A stretch of DNA of 46,216 nt from Gammaproteobacteria bacterium (GCA_004298065.1 SCRL01000008.1:1-46216); one strand, 5' to 3'. Positions 34,128 through 42,271 are shown, counted from the first letter of the stretch. The notes: a model not told the origin generated them from the sequence alone. Translations and numbers: made by a program.

Positions 34128-34147
34128 GCAGGCCAGGGACGGCCTGC
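34128..34147. promoter_or_regulatory. GCAGGCC-N6-GGCCTGC palindrome
   Basis: GCAGGCCAGGGACGGCCTGC has perfect 7-bp arms. It overlaps the start of the third RegA-type site and repeats the arrangement seen at 27261-27280. Confidence 0.5.
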
Positions 34148-34161
34148 GACAACGTGTCGCA
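34145..34161 (+). promoter_or_regulatory. RegA/PrrA-type palindrome upstream of the copper assembly genes
   Basis: TGCGACaacgtGTCGCA is a perfect 6-bp palindrome with five-base spacer. A -10-like TACCCT at 34185-34190 lies 32 bases after its centre, matching the tonB site. The next gene starts at 34211. Confidence 0.72.
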
Positions 34162-34210
34162 TAGGGTATGCGCCGCCGCCGCGTTACCCTGTCGGCAGCG
34201 GTAACCTCCG

Positions 34211-34711
34211 ATGCGTCTTCGATTTCCGTTCCCCTCCCTGTTGCCCGCCGCCGGCATCGCCCTCGGCCTCGGCGCGATGGCGTTCGGCGGTTATCTCGTC
34301 TGGCGTTTCATGAACCCGCCCGTGGCGCCGGTGCTGGTGGCCGAGCCCGAGGCCGGCTGCGATCTGCACCGCGGGCCGTGCGCCGCCGCCCTGCCCGGCG
34401 GCGGGCGCCTGACGCTCGCCATCACGCCGCGCCCGATCCCGCTCATCGAGCCGCTCGCGCTCGAGGTGCGCGTGGACAGCGCCGCGGCGAGCAAGGTCGA
34501 GGTGGATTTCAGCAGCCCGGACATGTACATGGGCTACAACCGCCATGCGCTCAACGCCGTGAGCGCGGGCGTGTACGCGGGCAAGGCGGTGTTGCCGGTG
34601 TGCACACGCACGCGCATGGCCTGGCGCGCGCGGGTTGTGGCCGACACCGAACGCGGGCGGGTGAGCGTGCCGTTCACCTTCATCACCGACCCCGCCAGCC
34701 CCCGGAGTTGA
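34211..34711 (+). CDS. Membrane-anchored periplasmic protein of copper locus (FixH/YtkA-like, unassigned)
   Basis: A 166-residue protein with one N-terminal membrane helix (about 10-32) and a periplasmic beta-rich domain. It has a Cys pair in EAGCDLHRGPCAAAL, Met residues in SSPDMYMGYNRH, and a late Cys in VLPVCTRTRMAW. The MYM segment and cysteines resemble copper-binding residues. The gene sits three bases from sco and just after the copper receptor. It may help copper transfer to SCO or PCuAC; function unproven. Confidence 0.7.
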   Translation: MRLRFPFPSLLPAAGIALGLGAMAFGGYLVWRFMNPPVAPVLVAEPEAGCDLHRGPCAAALPGGGRLTLAITPRPIPLIEPLALEVRVDSAAASKVEVDFSSPDMYMGYNRHALNAVSAGVYAGKAVLPVCTRTRMAWRARVVADTERGRVSVPFTFITDPASPRS

Positions 34712-34713
34712 CC

Positions 34714-35298
34714 ATGCGCCGTATCGTCCTGCTCACCACCTTGCTCCTCTTCTTCGTTACGCTCACGGTCGTGATCGGCTGGCGCATGGCCGTGCGCGCG
34801 CCCGCTTCGCCGGCGCTGCCGCCGGGCGGCGATTTCACGCTCGTTTCCGCCGACGGCCCGGTCGCGCTCGCGCAACTGCGCGGCAACGTGGTGCTGCTCT
34901 ACTTCGGTTACGCCTCCTGCCCCGACGTCTGCCCGACGTCACTCGCCCTCACCGCCCAGGCACTCGTGCGCCTGACGCCGGCGGAGCTCGCGCGCGTGCG
35001 CGTGCTGTTCATCTCGGTCGATCCCGAGCGCGACACGCCGGCGAAGCTCAGGCAATACGCCGCGCATTTCCACGCCAACGTGATCGGCGTGACCGGCGAG
35101 CCGGCGGTGCTGGCCGGGATCGCGGCGCGCTACGGCGCTGCTTACCGCAAACAGGCGGTCGACTCGGCCCAGGGCTATGTCGTGGACCACAGCTCGTTCA
35201 CCGCCGTGGTCGCGCCGGACGGGCGGCTGGTGGCGCAGCTGGCGCACGGCGCCCAACCGGAAGAAATCGTGCAGACCGTGCGCCGCTGGCTGCGCTGA
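34714..35298 (+). CDS. SCO1/SenC/PrrC copper chaperone
   Basis: A 194-residue thioredoxin-fold protein with an N-terminal anchor helix (about 4-24). The copper-binding CPDVCP (CxxxC) is in GYASCPDVCPTSLAL, and the third ligand His is in YVVDHSSFTAVV. SCO proteins deliver copper to the CuA site of cytochrome oxidase or maintain it reduced. GGAG stands before the ATG at 34714. In Rhodobacter the SCO homologue PrrC is encoded with the PrrBA system, which parallels the proximity here. Confidence 0.94.
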   Translation: MRRIVLLTTLLLFFVTLTVVIGWRMAVRAPASPALPPGGDFTLVSADGPVALAQLRGNVVLLYFGYASCPDVCPTSLALTAQALVRLTPAELARVRVLFISVDPERDTPAKLRQYAAHFHANVIGVTGEPAVLAGIAARYGAAYRKQAVDSAQGYVVDHSSFTAVVAPDGRLVAQLAHGAQPEEIVQTVRRWLR

Positions 35299-35328
35299 AC
35301 CGTTTTTCTTTCCCCAAGGAGCATCACC

Positions 35329-35796
35329 ATGTTGCATCGCACCCTGACTTCTCTCCTGTTCGGCCTGCTGTTCGCCGCTGCGCCGGTGCTCGCCGGTCGC
35401 GCCGCCGACGACATCGCCATTGCCGATCCGTATGTGCGCCTGGTGCCGCACGGCCAGGAACAGACCGCGGCGTACTTTCTGTTGCGCAACAGCGGCAACA
35501 CCCATCATGCGCTGGTCAAGGCTGCAAGCCCGGCGGCGCGCGTGGTCGAGCTGCACACGGTGGTGCACGAGGGCGGCATGATGAAAATGCGCCCGGTGCC
35601 GAGAATCGAGGTGCAGGCCGGCGGCGAGACGCAGCTGCAACCCGGCGGGCTGCACGTGATGCTGATCGGCCTGACCCGGCCGCTGCGGGAAGGGATGGCC
35701 GTGGAGCTCGCGCTTACGTTCGAGGACGGCAGCACGAAGAAAGTCCTGGCGTCGGTGCGGCCGGTGGCCGCGGGCATGCCGCGCGCCCGACACTGA
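35329..35796 (+). CDS. PCuAC periplasmic copper chaperone
   Basis: A 155-residue secreted protein with a signal peptide ending near APVLAGRA. The PCuAC copper site is seen as His in VELHTVVHEGGMMKMRPV (with Met-Met-x-Met) and later His-x-Met in GGLHVMLIGL. PCuAC carries Cu(I) to CuA and CuB sites, usually together with SCO. AAGGAGCATCACC precedes the ATG. Last gene of the copper unit. Confidence 0.94.
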   Translation: MLHRTLTSLLFGLLFAAAPVLAGRAADDIAIADPYVRLVPHGQEQTAAYFLLRNSGNTHHALVKAASPAARVVELHTVVHEGGMMKMRPVPRIEVQAGGETQLQPGGLHVMLIGLTRPLREGMAVELALTFEDGSTKKVLASVRPVAAGMPRARH

Positions 35797-35890
35797 GCGG
35801 CGCGGCGTTTGCCGCGCGGTTTGGCTTGCGTTCCCCCGGGGGCGGGTGTAACGTGCGCGCGCATCGCACCTGCCCTGTGGGACATCCGGC

Positions 35891-37786
35891 GTGCAAAAAG
35901 AGAATAACGGCGCTCCCCCCCAGAAATCCTCCACCGCCGGCCTGGCCCTGCTCGCGCTCGGCATCGTCTTCGGCGACATCGGTACCAGTCCGCTGTACGC
36001 CGTCAAAGAGACTTTCGCCCCCGGCCACGGCATTCCGCTGAACACCGAGAACATCCTCGGCGGGCTGTCGACCATCTTCTGGTCGATCATGGTCGTGGTC
36101 TCGATCAAGTACGTGATGCTGATCATGCGCGCGGACAACAAAGGCGAAGGCGGCATCATGGCGCTGCTGGCGCTGGTTTCCTCCGCGTTCAAGGGCGAGG
36201 GCGGTGCGCGTGCGCCGATCCTGATGCTCGGTGTGATCGGCGCGGCGCTGTTCTTCGGCGATGCCGTGCTCACGCCGGCGATTTCGGTGCTGTCCGCGGT
36301 CGAGGGACTGGAGGTCGGCACCGCGGCGTTCAAGCCCTACGTGGTCCCGATCGCGGTAGCGGTGATCACGACCCTGTTCGCGTTCCAGCGCCATGGCACC
36401 GCGGTCGTCGGCGCGTTCTTCGGGCCCATTTGCCTCGTATGGTTTCTCGCGCTCGGCGCGGTCGGCCTCTACAACATCGGCCAGAACCCGGTGGTGCTGG
36501 AGGCGCTGAACCCGTTGCACGCGCTGCGCTTCGTCACCGGCCACGGCTTCGCGTCGTTCGTGGTGCTCGGCGCGGTGCTGCTCGCCTTCACCGGCGCCGA
36601 GGCGCTGTACGCCGACATGGGCCACTTCGGCAAGCGCGCGGTGCGCCTCGCCTGGTTCGGGCTGGTGCTGCCGGCGCTTGTGCTCAACTACTTCGGTCAG
36701 GGCGCGTTGCTGATCGCGCGACCCGAGGCGTTGGCGAACCCGTTCTACCACGCCTATCCCGACTGGGCGCTGTACCCGATGATCGCGCTCGCGACCGCCG
36801 CGACCGTGATCGCCTCGCAGGCGACGATCTCGGGGGCGTACTCGATCACGCGCCAGGCGATGCAGCTCGGCTACCTGCCGCGCATGAGCGTGCAGCACAC
36901 CTCGGAAAAGGAAATCGGACAGATTTACGTGCCGGGCCTGAACTGGATCCTGCTCGCGGCGGTGCTCGCGGCGGTGATCGGCTTCGGTTCGTCCTCGAAG
37001 CTGGCCTCGGCCTACGGCGTCGCCGTCGTCGGCACGATGATGATCGACACCGTGCTGACCTTCTTCGTGATCCGCTTCAACTGGGGCTACAACCTGCTGC
37101 TGGCCGCGTTCGCCACCGGCTTCTTCCTGTTGGTGGACGTCACGTTCTTCTCCGCGAGCCTGCTCAAGATCGGCGAAGGCGGTTGGTTCCCGCTCACCGT
37201 CGGCGCGGCGATGTTCGCGATCATGGTCACGTGGCGGCGCGGGCGCGAGCTGCTGCTGGCGCAGCTCAAGCAGTCGTCGGTGCCGCTGGATGCGTTCCTC
37301 AAGTCGCTGTTCAAGAGCCCGCCGATCCGCATCCCCGGCACGGCCGTGTTCCTGACCTCGACCCCGGGCGCGGTGCCGCACGCGATGCTGCACAATCTGG
37401 CACACAACAAGGTGTTGCATGAGCGCGTGGTGTTCCTCACGGTCCTCATCAAGGATGTGCCGTGGGTGCCGACGGAGGAACGGATACGCATCGAGGACCT
37501 GGGGAACAACTGCTTCCAGCTGACCGTCCACTTCGGCTTCAAGGACAGCCCGGACGTGATGCAGGCGCTGGAGCTCTGCCGCGCGCAGGAACTGGCGTTC
37601 GAGCCGCTCCAGACCTCGTTCTTCCTCAGCCGCGAGACCGTAATCCCGAGCATCCGCCAGAAGGGCATGGCGCTGTGGCGCGAGCGCCTGTTCTCGACCA
37701 TGGCGCGCAACGCCGGCAGCGCGGTGGAGTATTTCAACCTGCCGACGAACCGCGTGATCGAGCTCGGGACGCAGGTCGAAATCTGA
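35891..37786 (+). CDS. kup: Kup potassium uptake protein
   Basis: A 631-residue KUP/HAK/KT potassium-proton symporter with 12 membrane helices in the first ~450 residues and a cytoplasmic C-terminal domain. The start is GTG (MQKENNGAPPQKSS); the signature GDIGTSPLYAVKETF follows near residue 31-45. GDAVLTPAISVLSAVEGLE, FTGAEALYADMGHFGK and ASQATISGAYSITRQAMQLG are family blocks. The last 53 bases are duplicated at 38857-38909. Ribosome site before GTG is weak. Confidence 0.96.
   Translation: MQKENNGAPPQKSSTAGLALLALGIVFGDIGTSPLYAVKETFAPGHGIPLNTENILGGLSTIFWSIMVVVSIKYVMLIMRADNKGEGGIMALLALVSSAFKGEGGARAPILMLGVIGAALFFGDAVLTPAISVLSAVEGLEVGTAAFKPYVVPIAVAVITTLFAFQRHGTAVVGAFFGPICLVWFLALGAVGLYNIGQNPVVLEALNPLHALRFVTGHGFASFVVLGAVLLAFTGAEALYADMGHFGKRAVRLAWFGLVLPALVLNYFGQGALLIARPEALANPFYHAYPDWALYPMIALATAATVIASQATISGAYSITRQAMQLGYLPRMSVQHTSEKEIGQIYVPGLNWILLAAVLAAVIGFGSSSKLASAYGVAVVGTMMIDTVLTFFVIRFNWGYNLLLAAFATGFFLLVDVTFFSASLLKIGEGGWFPLTVGAAMFAIMVTWRRGRELLLAQLKQSSVPLDAFLKSLFKSPPIRIPGTAVFLTSTPGAVPHAMLHNLAHNKVLHERVVFLTVLIKDVPWVPTEERIRIEDLGNNCFQLTVHFGFKDSPDVMQALELCRAQELAFEPLQTSFFLSRETVIPSIRQKGMALWRERLFSTMARNAGSAVEYFNLPTNRVIELGTQVEI
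37734..37786. repeat. kup 3' end, direct-repeat partner of 38857-38909
   Basis: The 53 bases ending at the kup TGA occur again at 38857-38909 with one difference (GAGCTC versus GAGTTC). The intervening 1.07 kb holds the MerR/TusA-like/HMA-like module. Confidence 0.93.
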
Positions 37787-37813
37787 GGAAGGACCGAACC
37801 CTCAGGCGACACT

Positions 37814-38284
37814 TCAGCTGTCTTGATCCCAGATCAGGTTAAGCAGCTCTACGCTGTTGGCGTGCGTTTTTGCTGGACAGGCTGGACACCCTTTGGATGT
37901 CGGTTTGTTCCTACACCCCCGGCATTTCCCGACGACGGCCTTTGCTTGTGTTATTTCTTTTTTCAGCCGTTCCAGTTCGTGGGCCCGGGCCGCGATTTCC
38001 TTTAATTTGCCGTCTAGCTGCGCGGAGACTTTTCTGCTGCTTTCGTCGCCCGTCTTGCAGGTTTCCCTGACCGAGCCAATGAGCCGTATCGATTCGAGCG
38101 AAAAACCGTTTTCGACCAGGTGCAGAATCGATTTGAGACGCGAAACGTGTCTTTCGCTGTAGAGTCTCGTTCCGCCGTCGGTGCGCGAGGGCCGAAGCAG
38201 GCCCTCTTCTTCGTAATATCTGATCGTACGTATGGTCGTGCCGAGAAGATCGGCTACCTCGCCGATTTTGTATTCGATGGCCAT
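37814..38284 (-). CDS. MerR-family regulator with C-terminal Cys cluster
   Basis: A 156-residue MerR protein. The winged helix-turn-helix at 1-70 has the typical IGEVADLLGTTIRTIRYYEE. A long dimerisation helix (about 80-118) follows. Cysteines: Cys76 at the start of the helix, then Cys121, Cys124, Cys133 and Cys136 in the tail (KCRGCRNKPTSKGCPACP), suggesting metal or redox sensing. It is the last gene of the three-gene minus-strand unit and probably autoregulates through the tandem dyads at 38772-38816. Inducer not known. Confidence 0.9.
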   Translation of the reverse strand: MAIEYKIGEVADLLGTTIRTIRYYEEEGLLRPSRTDGGTRLYSERHVSRLKSILHLVENGFSLESIRLIGSVRETCKTGDESSRKVSAQLDGKLKEIAARAHELERLKKEITQAKAVVGKCRGCRNKPTSKGCPACPAKTHANSVELLNLIWDQDS

Positions 38285-38287
38285 GAG

Positions 38288-38533
38288 CTACTTCTTCTTG
38301 ATCCAGAATTGGAAAAGGCCGTTCTTTTCTTCTTGTTTCAAAAGCGCGTGCTCGGTCATGTCACAGTAGGCAGGAATATCCTTGACCATCGAGCACTTGT
38401 CCGAAATTACCAACGTGACGTCCCCCGAAGCGAATGCCTTGAATTCTTTTGTAAGCCTGAGCACGGGCGCGGAACAACACAGGCCCTTGATATCGATGAC
38501 ATGATCGTGTTTCACAGCACCTACTCCCGTCAC
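38288..38533 (-). CDS. TusA/SirA-like sulfur-carrier family protein
   Basis: An 81-residue protein with the TusA fold pattern: HVIDIKGLCCSAPVLRL then KAFASGDVTLVISD. The usual CPxP is replaced by Cys19-Cys20-Ser-Ala-Pro. Additional cysteines (DKCSMVKDIPAYC) follow in the second half. It overlaps the stop of the upstream HMA-like gene by four bases and ends three bases before merR. It could carry sulfane sulfur or act in metal handling; not determined. Confidence 0.75.
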   Translation of the reverse strand: MTGVGAVKHDHVIDIKGLCCSAPVLRLTKEFKAFASGDVTLVISDKCSMVKDIPAYCDMTEHALLKQEEKNGLFQFWIKKK

Positions 38534-38757
38534 ATCCCTATCAATTGGGCATGGTAACCGCTGTCTTTAACCCGGCTGAGCAGGTTGTGTGAATCAGTCT
38601 CCTCCGGATCGTAGGCCACAAGAAGCAGATGGGGCGTTTCGCTGCTGAAGCGCGGCGCGACCACGCCTTCGACCTTGCGGAGCTCTTCTTCAAGGGAAGC
38701 CTGGTCGGAGGCCCTAAGTGTTTCGTTCACGTGAATAAGCAGATCGGCAAGATGCAT
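38530..38757 (-). CDS. Small HMA-like ferredoxin-fold protein
   Basis: A 75-residue protein (MHLADLLIHVNETLRASDQA, later HLLLVAYDPEETDSHNLLSR and GYHAQLIGM). The beta-alpha-beta-beta-alpha-beta pattern resembles heavy-metal-associated domains, but the CxxC metal motif is absent. First gene of the unit, preceded by GGAGGGTC. Function unknown. Confidence 0.75.
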   Translation of the reverse strand: MHLADLLIHVNETLRASDQASLEEELRKVEGVVAPRFSSETPHLLLVAYDPEETDSHNLLSRVKDSGYHAQLIGM

Positions 38758-38771
38758 TTTTGACCCTCCAT

Positions 38772-38816
38772 ATCTTACGTTAACGGTAGATTCAGTATCT
38801 GCCGTGAACGGTAGAT
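38772..38816 (-). promoter_or_regulatory. Tandem MerR-type operators and promoter of the merR module
   Basis: Two 20-bp imperfect dyads, ATCTTACGTTAACGGTAGAT (38772-38791) and ATCTGCCGTGAACGGTAGAT (38797-38816), lie 25 bases centre to centre. On the minus strand a perfect -35 TTGACA (38822-38817) and a -10-like GATACT (38799-38794) bracket the second dyad with 17 bases between them. MerR proteins bind between -35 and -10, so the second dyad is the likely activation site; the first covers the start point. Confidence 0.75.
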
Positions 38817-38856
38817 TGTCAAACTCGGGGGGGTCGGCGGTGCGGAGAGAGACACA

Positions 38857-38982
38857 TCAACCTGCCGACGAACCGCGTGATCGAGTTCGGGACGCAGGTC
38901 GAAATCTGACGCTGCGGGCGGCAGTGGTCAGGGCGCGAGCTTTTTCTTCAACAGCTCGTTGACCTGGGAAGGATTGGCTCTG
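38857..38982. repeat. Extra copy of the kup-gatB convergent junction
   Basis: Bases 38857-38909 repeat the last 53 bases of kup (one change). After 18 bases, 38928-38982 repeat the 3' end of gatB in reverse orientation (compare 40816-40870) with about six changes. In the gatB frame the copy still reads [16 protein letters not shown] and stop; most changes are synonymous, so it diverged as coding sequence, in a different genome. It separates two inserted gene modules. Confidence 0.9.
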
Positions 38983-39002
38983 AAAGTTTGGTATGGCGCA
39001 GG

Positions 39003-39833
39003 CTATTCATGCCTCGCGGATTCCCATGCATGGATCGCCTGTTTTCGAATTTCACCCCACCTATACCCGCCAAGTTTGCCGCACTGTTGGATGACGCGAT
39101 GGCAGGGTATGAGCAGCGCGACAGGATTTGCCCCCACCGCTAACCCGACGGCCCTCGCCGCGCCTGGGTGTCCTATCGCGGACGCCACCTGGGAATAGCT
39201 TGCCACGGTTCCCGATGGTATCTGCAGCAATGCTTTCCATACGCTGACCTGAAAGTTCGTTCCGGAAACATACAGCGACAACGGGCGATCCGGTTTGTTA
39301 TGCCTGCCGAAGATGGCCTGTATAACAGCGCGCGTTCGGTGACGATCCTCATGAATCGCCGCGTGCGGCCACTTAGTACGCAAATCGGCAAGGGCCCCAT
39401 TCCTATCCACACCTTCCAGAAATAAAAGACTGCAGACGCCTTTGGAAGTAATGGCAATAAATGCTTTTCCAAAGGGTGTGTCATGCACCGCATATTTGAT
39501 GGTTAATCCTGCGCCTCCCTTCTTGTATTCGCCCGGCGTAACCGCCTCCAGATGGACAAAGTGGTCGTACAAACGCGACCCGCTGCTTAACCCCAGGGAA
39601 TCGGAAACCTCCAACAGCGGCCGTGATTCTTTCAATAGCTGCTTGCCGCGCTCCAAGGTGAGCACCTGCAAGAACCTCTTGGGCGTTACACCAGCCCAGC
39701 GGCAGAACAGGCGCTGGAAGTGAAAGGGGCTGATGTGTAGATGGGCCGCGACGTCTTGCAGGCGCGGTTGGCGGTTCACCCGGCTTGCGATGAAAGCAAT
39801 TGCTTCGGCTATGCGATCGTAGTCTGACATCAA
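39003..39833 (-). CDS. Ada-like AraC-type regulator/O6-methylguanine-DNA methyltransferase
   Basis: A 276-residue protein with an AraC-type helix-turn-helix (about 5-105; VAAHLHISPFHFQRLFCRWA) and an Ogt/MGMT domain (about 110-276). The alkyl-accepting cysteine is in LIPCHRVIQQ. The N-terminal zinc-binding methylphosphotriester domain of full Ada is missing; such short Ada proteins are common. It repairs alkylated guanine and may regulate its own gene. It was acquired with the SDR beside it, judging from its position between the extra kup-gatB junction and gatB. Confidence 0.9.
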   Translation of the reverse strand: MMSDYDRIAEAIAFIASRVNRQPRLQDVAAHLHISPFHFQRLFCRWAGVTPKRFLQVLTLERGKQLLKESRPLLEVSDSLGLSSGSRLYDHFVHLEAVTPGEYKKGGAGLTIKYAVHDTPFGKAFIAITSKGVCSLLFLEGVDRNGALADLRTKWPHAAIHEDRHRTRAVIQAIFGRHNKPDRPLSLYVSGTNFQVSVWKALLQIPSGTVASYSQVASAIGHPGAARAVGLAVGANPVALLIPCHRVIQQCGKLGGYRWGEIRKQAIHAWESARHE

Positions 39834-39845
39834 GCTGTATGTGCC

Positions 39846-40610
39846 TTAATTTCGATGGACGGACACGCCACCGTCGGCAAGAAGCGCTGTACCGGTGGTA
39901 AAGCTCGATGCATCTGACGCGAGGTAAAGGGCGGATTTCGCGATCTCCTCCGGCGACGCCATGCGTCTCAACGCATGAAGTCCCTGGACATACGATAGCG
40001 CTTCCGGTGTATTGGCGAATATTCTGCCCATCGGGGTGTCCGTGCCACCCGGGAGGAGGGCGTTCACACGAATACCCTTGGCACCAAACTCGGATGCCAG
40101 CGTTTGCGTGAGACCGATAAGTCCGGCCTTGCTCGCCGCATAGGCGGCCGTCCCCGGAAAACCGATGGTATAACCGACAAATGTCGAAGTGAAGATAAGC
40201 GACCCGCCACCTCGATCGAGCATCGCCGGAATTTGATATTTCGCCCCAAGAAAAGCACTGGTGAGATTTGTCCTGATCGTTTCGTCCCATCCCAAAAGCG
40301 AGACATCAGGCGTGGCACCCATCTCACCGAGCGTGCCTGCGTTGTTGAACGCCACATCGAGGCCACCGAAACGGCTCGTTGCCAGTTCAACGACGGCCTT
40401 CATAAAGACTTCGTCCTTTACATCGCCGGCAAGCGCGACCGCATGGCCGCCTGCCTGGGTGACCTCCTCAACGAGCGCATCAAGTTCCGGTTGGCGGCGC
40501 GCAGCGGCGACGATTTTGGCGCCCTCCCGAGCGAACAGTTTCGATGTTGCATAGCCGATCCCGGAGCTGGCGCCAGTAACAATGACAACCTTGTCCAATA
40601 ATGCATTCAT
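39846..40610 (-). CDS. SDR-family oxidoreductase
   Basis: A 254-residue classical short-chain dehydrogenase with NAD(P)-binding TGASSGIG (about 12-19), NNAG, a catalytic Ser in SLIFTSTFVG and YAASKAG (YxxxK). The terminal LADGGVSVHRN is typical. GAGGGCAAC precedes the ATG. Substrate unknown. It ends 13 bases before the Ada-like gene, suggesting an operon. Confidence 0.92.
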   Translation of the reverse strand: MNALLDKVVIVTGASSGIGYATSKLFAREGAKIVAAARRQPELDALVEEVTQAGGHAVALAGDVKDEVFMKAVVELATSRFGGLDVAFNNAGTLGEMGATPDVSLLGWDETIRTNLTSAFLGAKYQIPAMLDRGGGSLIFTSTFVGYTIGFPGTAAYAASKAGLIGLTQTLASEFGAKGIRVNALLPGGTDTPMGRIFANTPEALSYVQGLHALRRMASPEEIAKSALYLASDASSFTTGTALLADGGVSVHRN

Positions 40611-40815
40611 GTTGCCCTCTTTTCACAATCTCTGCGGGATATGCAGTTCATTGTTAAATGAGTGGGTTCCCGAGGTCGACCCGAATCTTGCTATAGCGAA
40701 TACGCGCGAAAATACTTCAGCTATCCCGCTGAAATTAAGATGCGGTGTGACCCAGTTGGGTAACGCGATCGGTAAGGACAGATTAGGACTGCGCGCGCGG
40801 GCGGCGCGTGGGGTC
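40611..40815. other. Intergenic right border of the Ada/SDR insertion
   Basis: Between the SDR ATG and the gatB stop. AT-richer to about 40750, then GC-rich, ending in GCGGGCGGCGCGTGGGG next to gatB, which resembles the GCGGGCGGCAGTGG of the extra junction copy at 38914. No gene is seen. Confidence 0.6.
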
Positions 40816-42249
40816 TCAGGGCGCGAGCTTCTTCTTCAGCAACTCGTTGACCTGGGCGGGATTGGCTTTGCCCTGGGTGGCCTTCATCACCTGACCGACG
40901 AAGAAACCGAACAGCGTTTCCTTGCCGGCGCGGTACTGTTCGAGCTGCTTCGGGTTCTTGGCGATCACCTCGTCGATGACCTTCTCGATCGCGCCGGTAT
41001 CGGTGATCTGCTTCAGGCCCTTCTTCTCGATCACGGCGTCGGCATCGCCCTCGCCGGCCCACATCGCCTCCAGCACTTCCTTGGCGATCTTGCCCGAAAT
41101 GGTGTTGTCGGCGAGACGCTTGAGCAGCCCCGCCATCATCGGCGCGGTCACGGTGGACTGGGTGATGTCCTTGTTGTCGCGATTGAGGAAACCGGACAGC
41201 TCGACCGCGATCCAGTTGGCCGCGATCTTGGGATCGGCCTTGGATTCGCGCACCACGGCTTCGTAGTAACCGGCCATCTCGCGCGTCGCGGTGAGCACGC
41301 CGGCGTCGTATTTGTTCAGCCCGTACTGGCTCATGAAGCGCGCGCGCATCGCGTCCGGCAGCTCGATCAGCGTCGCGCGCACGCCCTCGATCAGCGCGTC
41401 GTCCAGCACCAGCGGCGGCAGGTCGGGGTCGGGGAAGTAGCGATAGTCCATCGCCTCTTCCTTGCTGCGCATGGAGCGCGTCTGGTCCTTGTCGGAGTCG
41501 TACAGGCGCGTCTCCTGCACCACGGTGCCGCCGCCTTCGAGCACGTCGATCTGGCGCTCGATTTCGTAGTCGATCGCCTTCTCGACGAAGCGGAACGAGT
41601 TCACGTTCTTGATCTCGGCGCGGGTGCCGAATTTGGTCTCGCCCTTCTTGCGCACCGACACGTTGGCGTCGCAGCGGAAGCTGCCTTCCTGCATGTTGCC
41701 GTCGCAGATGCCAAGCCACACCACGAGCTGATGCAGCTTCTTGAGATAGGCCACGGCTTCCTTCGAGGAACGCAAGTCGGGCTCAGAGACGATTTCCAAA
41801 AGCGGCGTGCCGGCGCGGTTCAAATCGATGCCGGTCATGCCGCGGAAGTCCTCGTGCAGCGACTTGCCGGCGTCCTCTTCCAAGTGCGCACGGGTAATGC
41901 CGATAACCTTTTCCTGGCCATCCACATCGATCGTGAGCTGACCCTTGGCCACCACCGGCAGCTCGTACTGCGAAATCTGGTAGCCCTTGGGCAGGTCGGG
42001 ATAGAAATAATTCTTGCGCGCGAACACCGAGTGGCGGTTCACCTGCGCGCCGATGGCGAGGCCGAACTTTACCGCCAGGCGCGCGGCCTCTTTATTGAAG
42101 ACCGGCAACACGCCCGGCAGGGCGATATCCACGGCGCAGGCCTGCGTGTTCGGCGCCGCGCCGTATTGCGTGGCCGCGCCGGAAAACGCCTTGCTCTTCG
42201 TCATGAGCTGAGTGTGGACTTCGAGACCGATGACGGCTTCCCATTCCAT
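40816..42249 (-). CDS. gatB: Asp-tRNA(Asn)/Glu-tRNA(Gln) amidotransferase subunit B
   Basis: GatB is the tRNA-binding kinase subunit that activates Glu-tRNA(Gln) or Asp-tRNA(Asn). The 477-residue product begins [20 protein letters not shown] and has the cradle-domain blocks [33 protein letters not shown] and [19 protein letters not shown], with a YqeY-like tail ending LLKKKLAP. It is cut off from gatA by a foreign 1.4-kb segment, unlike the usual gatCAB order. Start ATG at 42249. Confidence 0.97.
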   Translation of the reverse strand: MEWEAVIGLEVHTQLMTKSKAFSGAATQYGAAPNTQACAVDIALPGVLPVFNKEAARLAVKFGLAIGAQVNRHSVFARKNYFYPDLPKGYQISQYELPVVAKGQLTIDVDGQEKVIGITRAHLEEDAGKSLHEDFRGMTGIDLNRAGTPLLEIVSEPDLRSSKEAVAYLKKLHQLVVWLGICDGNMQEGSFRCDANVSVRKKGETKFGTRAEIKNVNSFRFVEKAIDYEIERQIDVLEGGGTVVQETRLYDSDKDQTRSMRSKEEAMDYRYFPDPDLPPLVLDDALIEGVRATLIELPDAMRARFMSQYGLNKYDAGVLTATREMAGYYEAVVRESKADPKIAANWIAVELSGFLNRDNKDITQSTVTAPMMAGLLKRLADNTISGKIAKEVLEAMWAGEGDADAVIEKKGLKQITDTGAIEKVIDEVIAKNPKQLEQYRAGKETLFGFFVGQVMKATQGKANPAQVNELLKKKLAP

Positions 42250-42271
42250 AATGCTATAAACCTATCTATGG

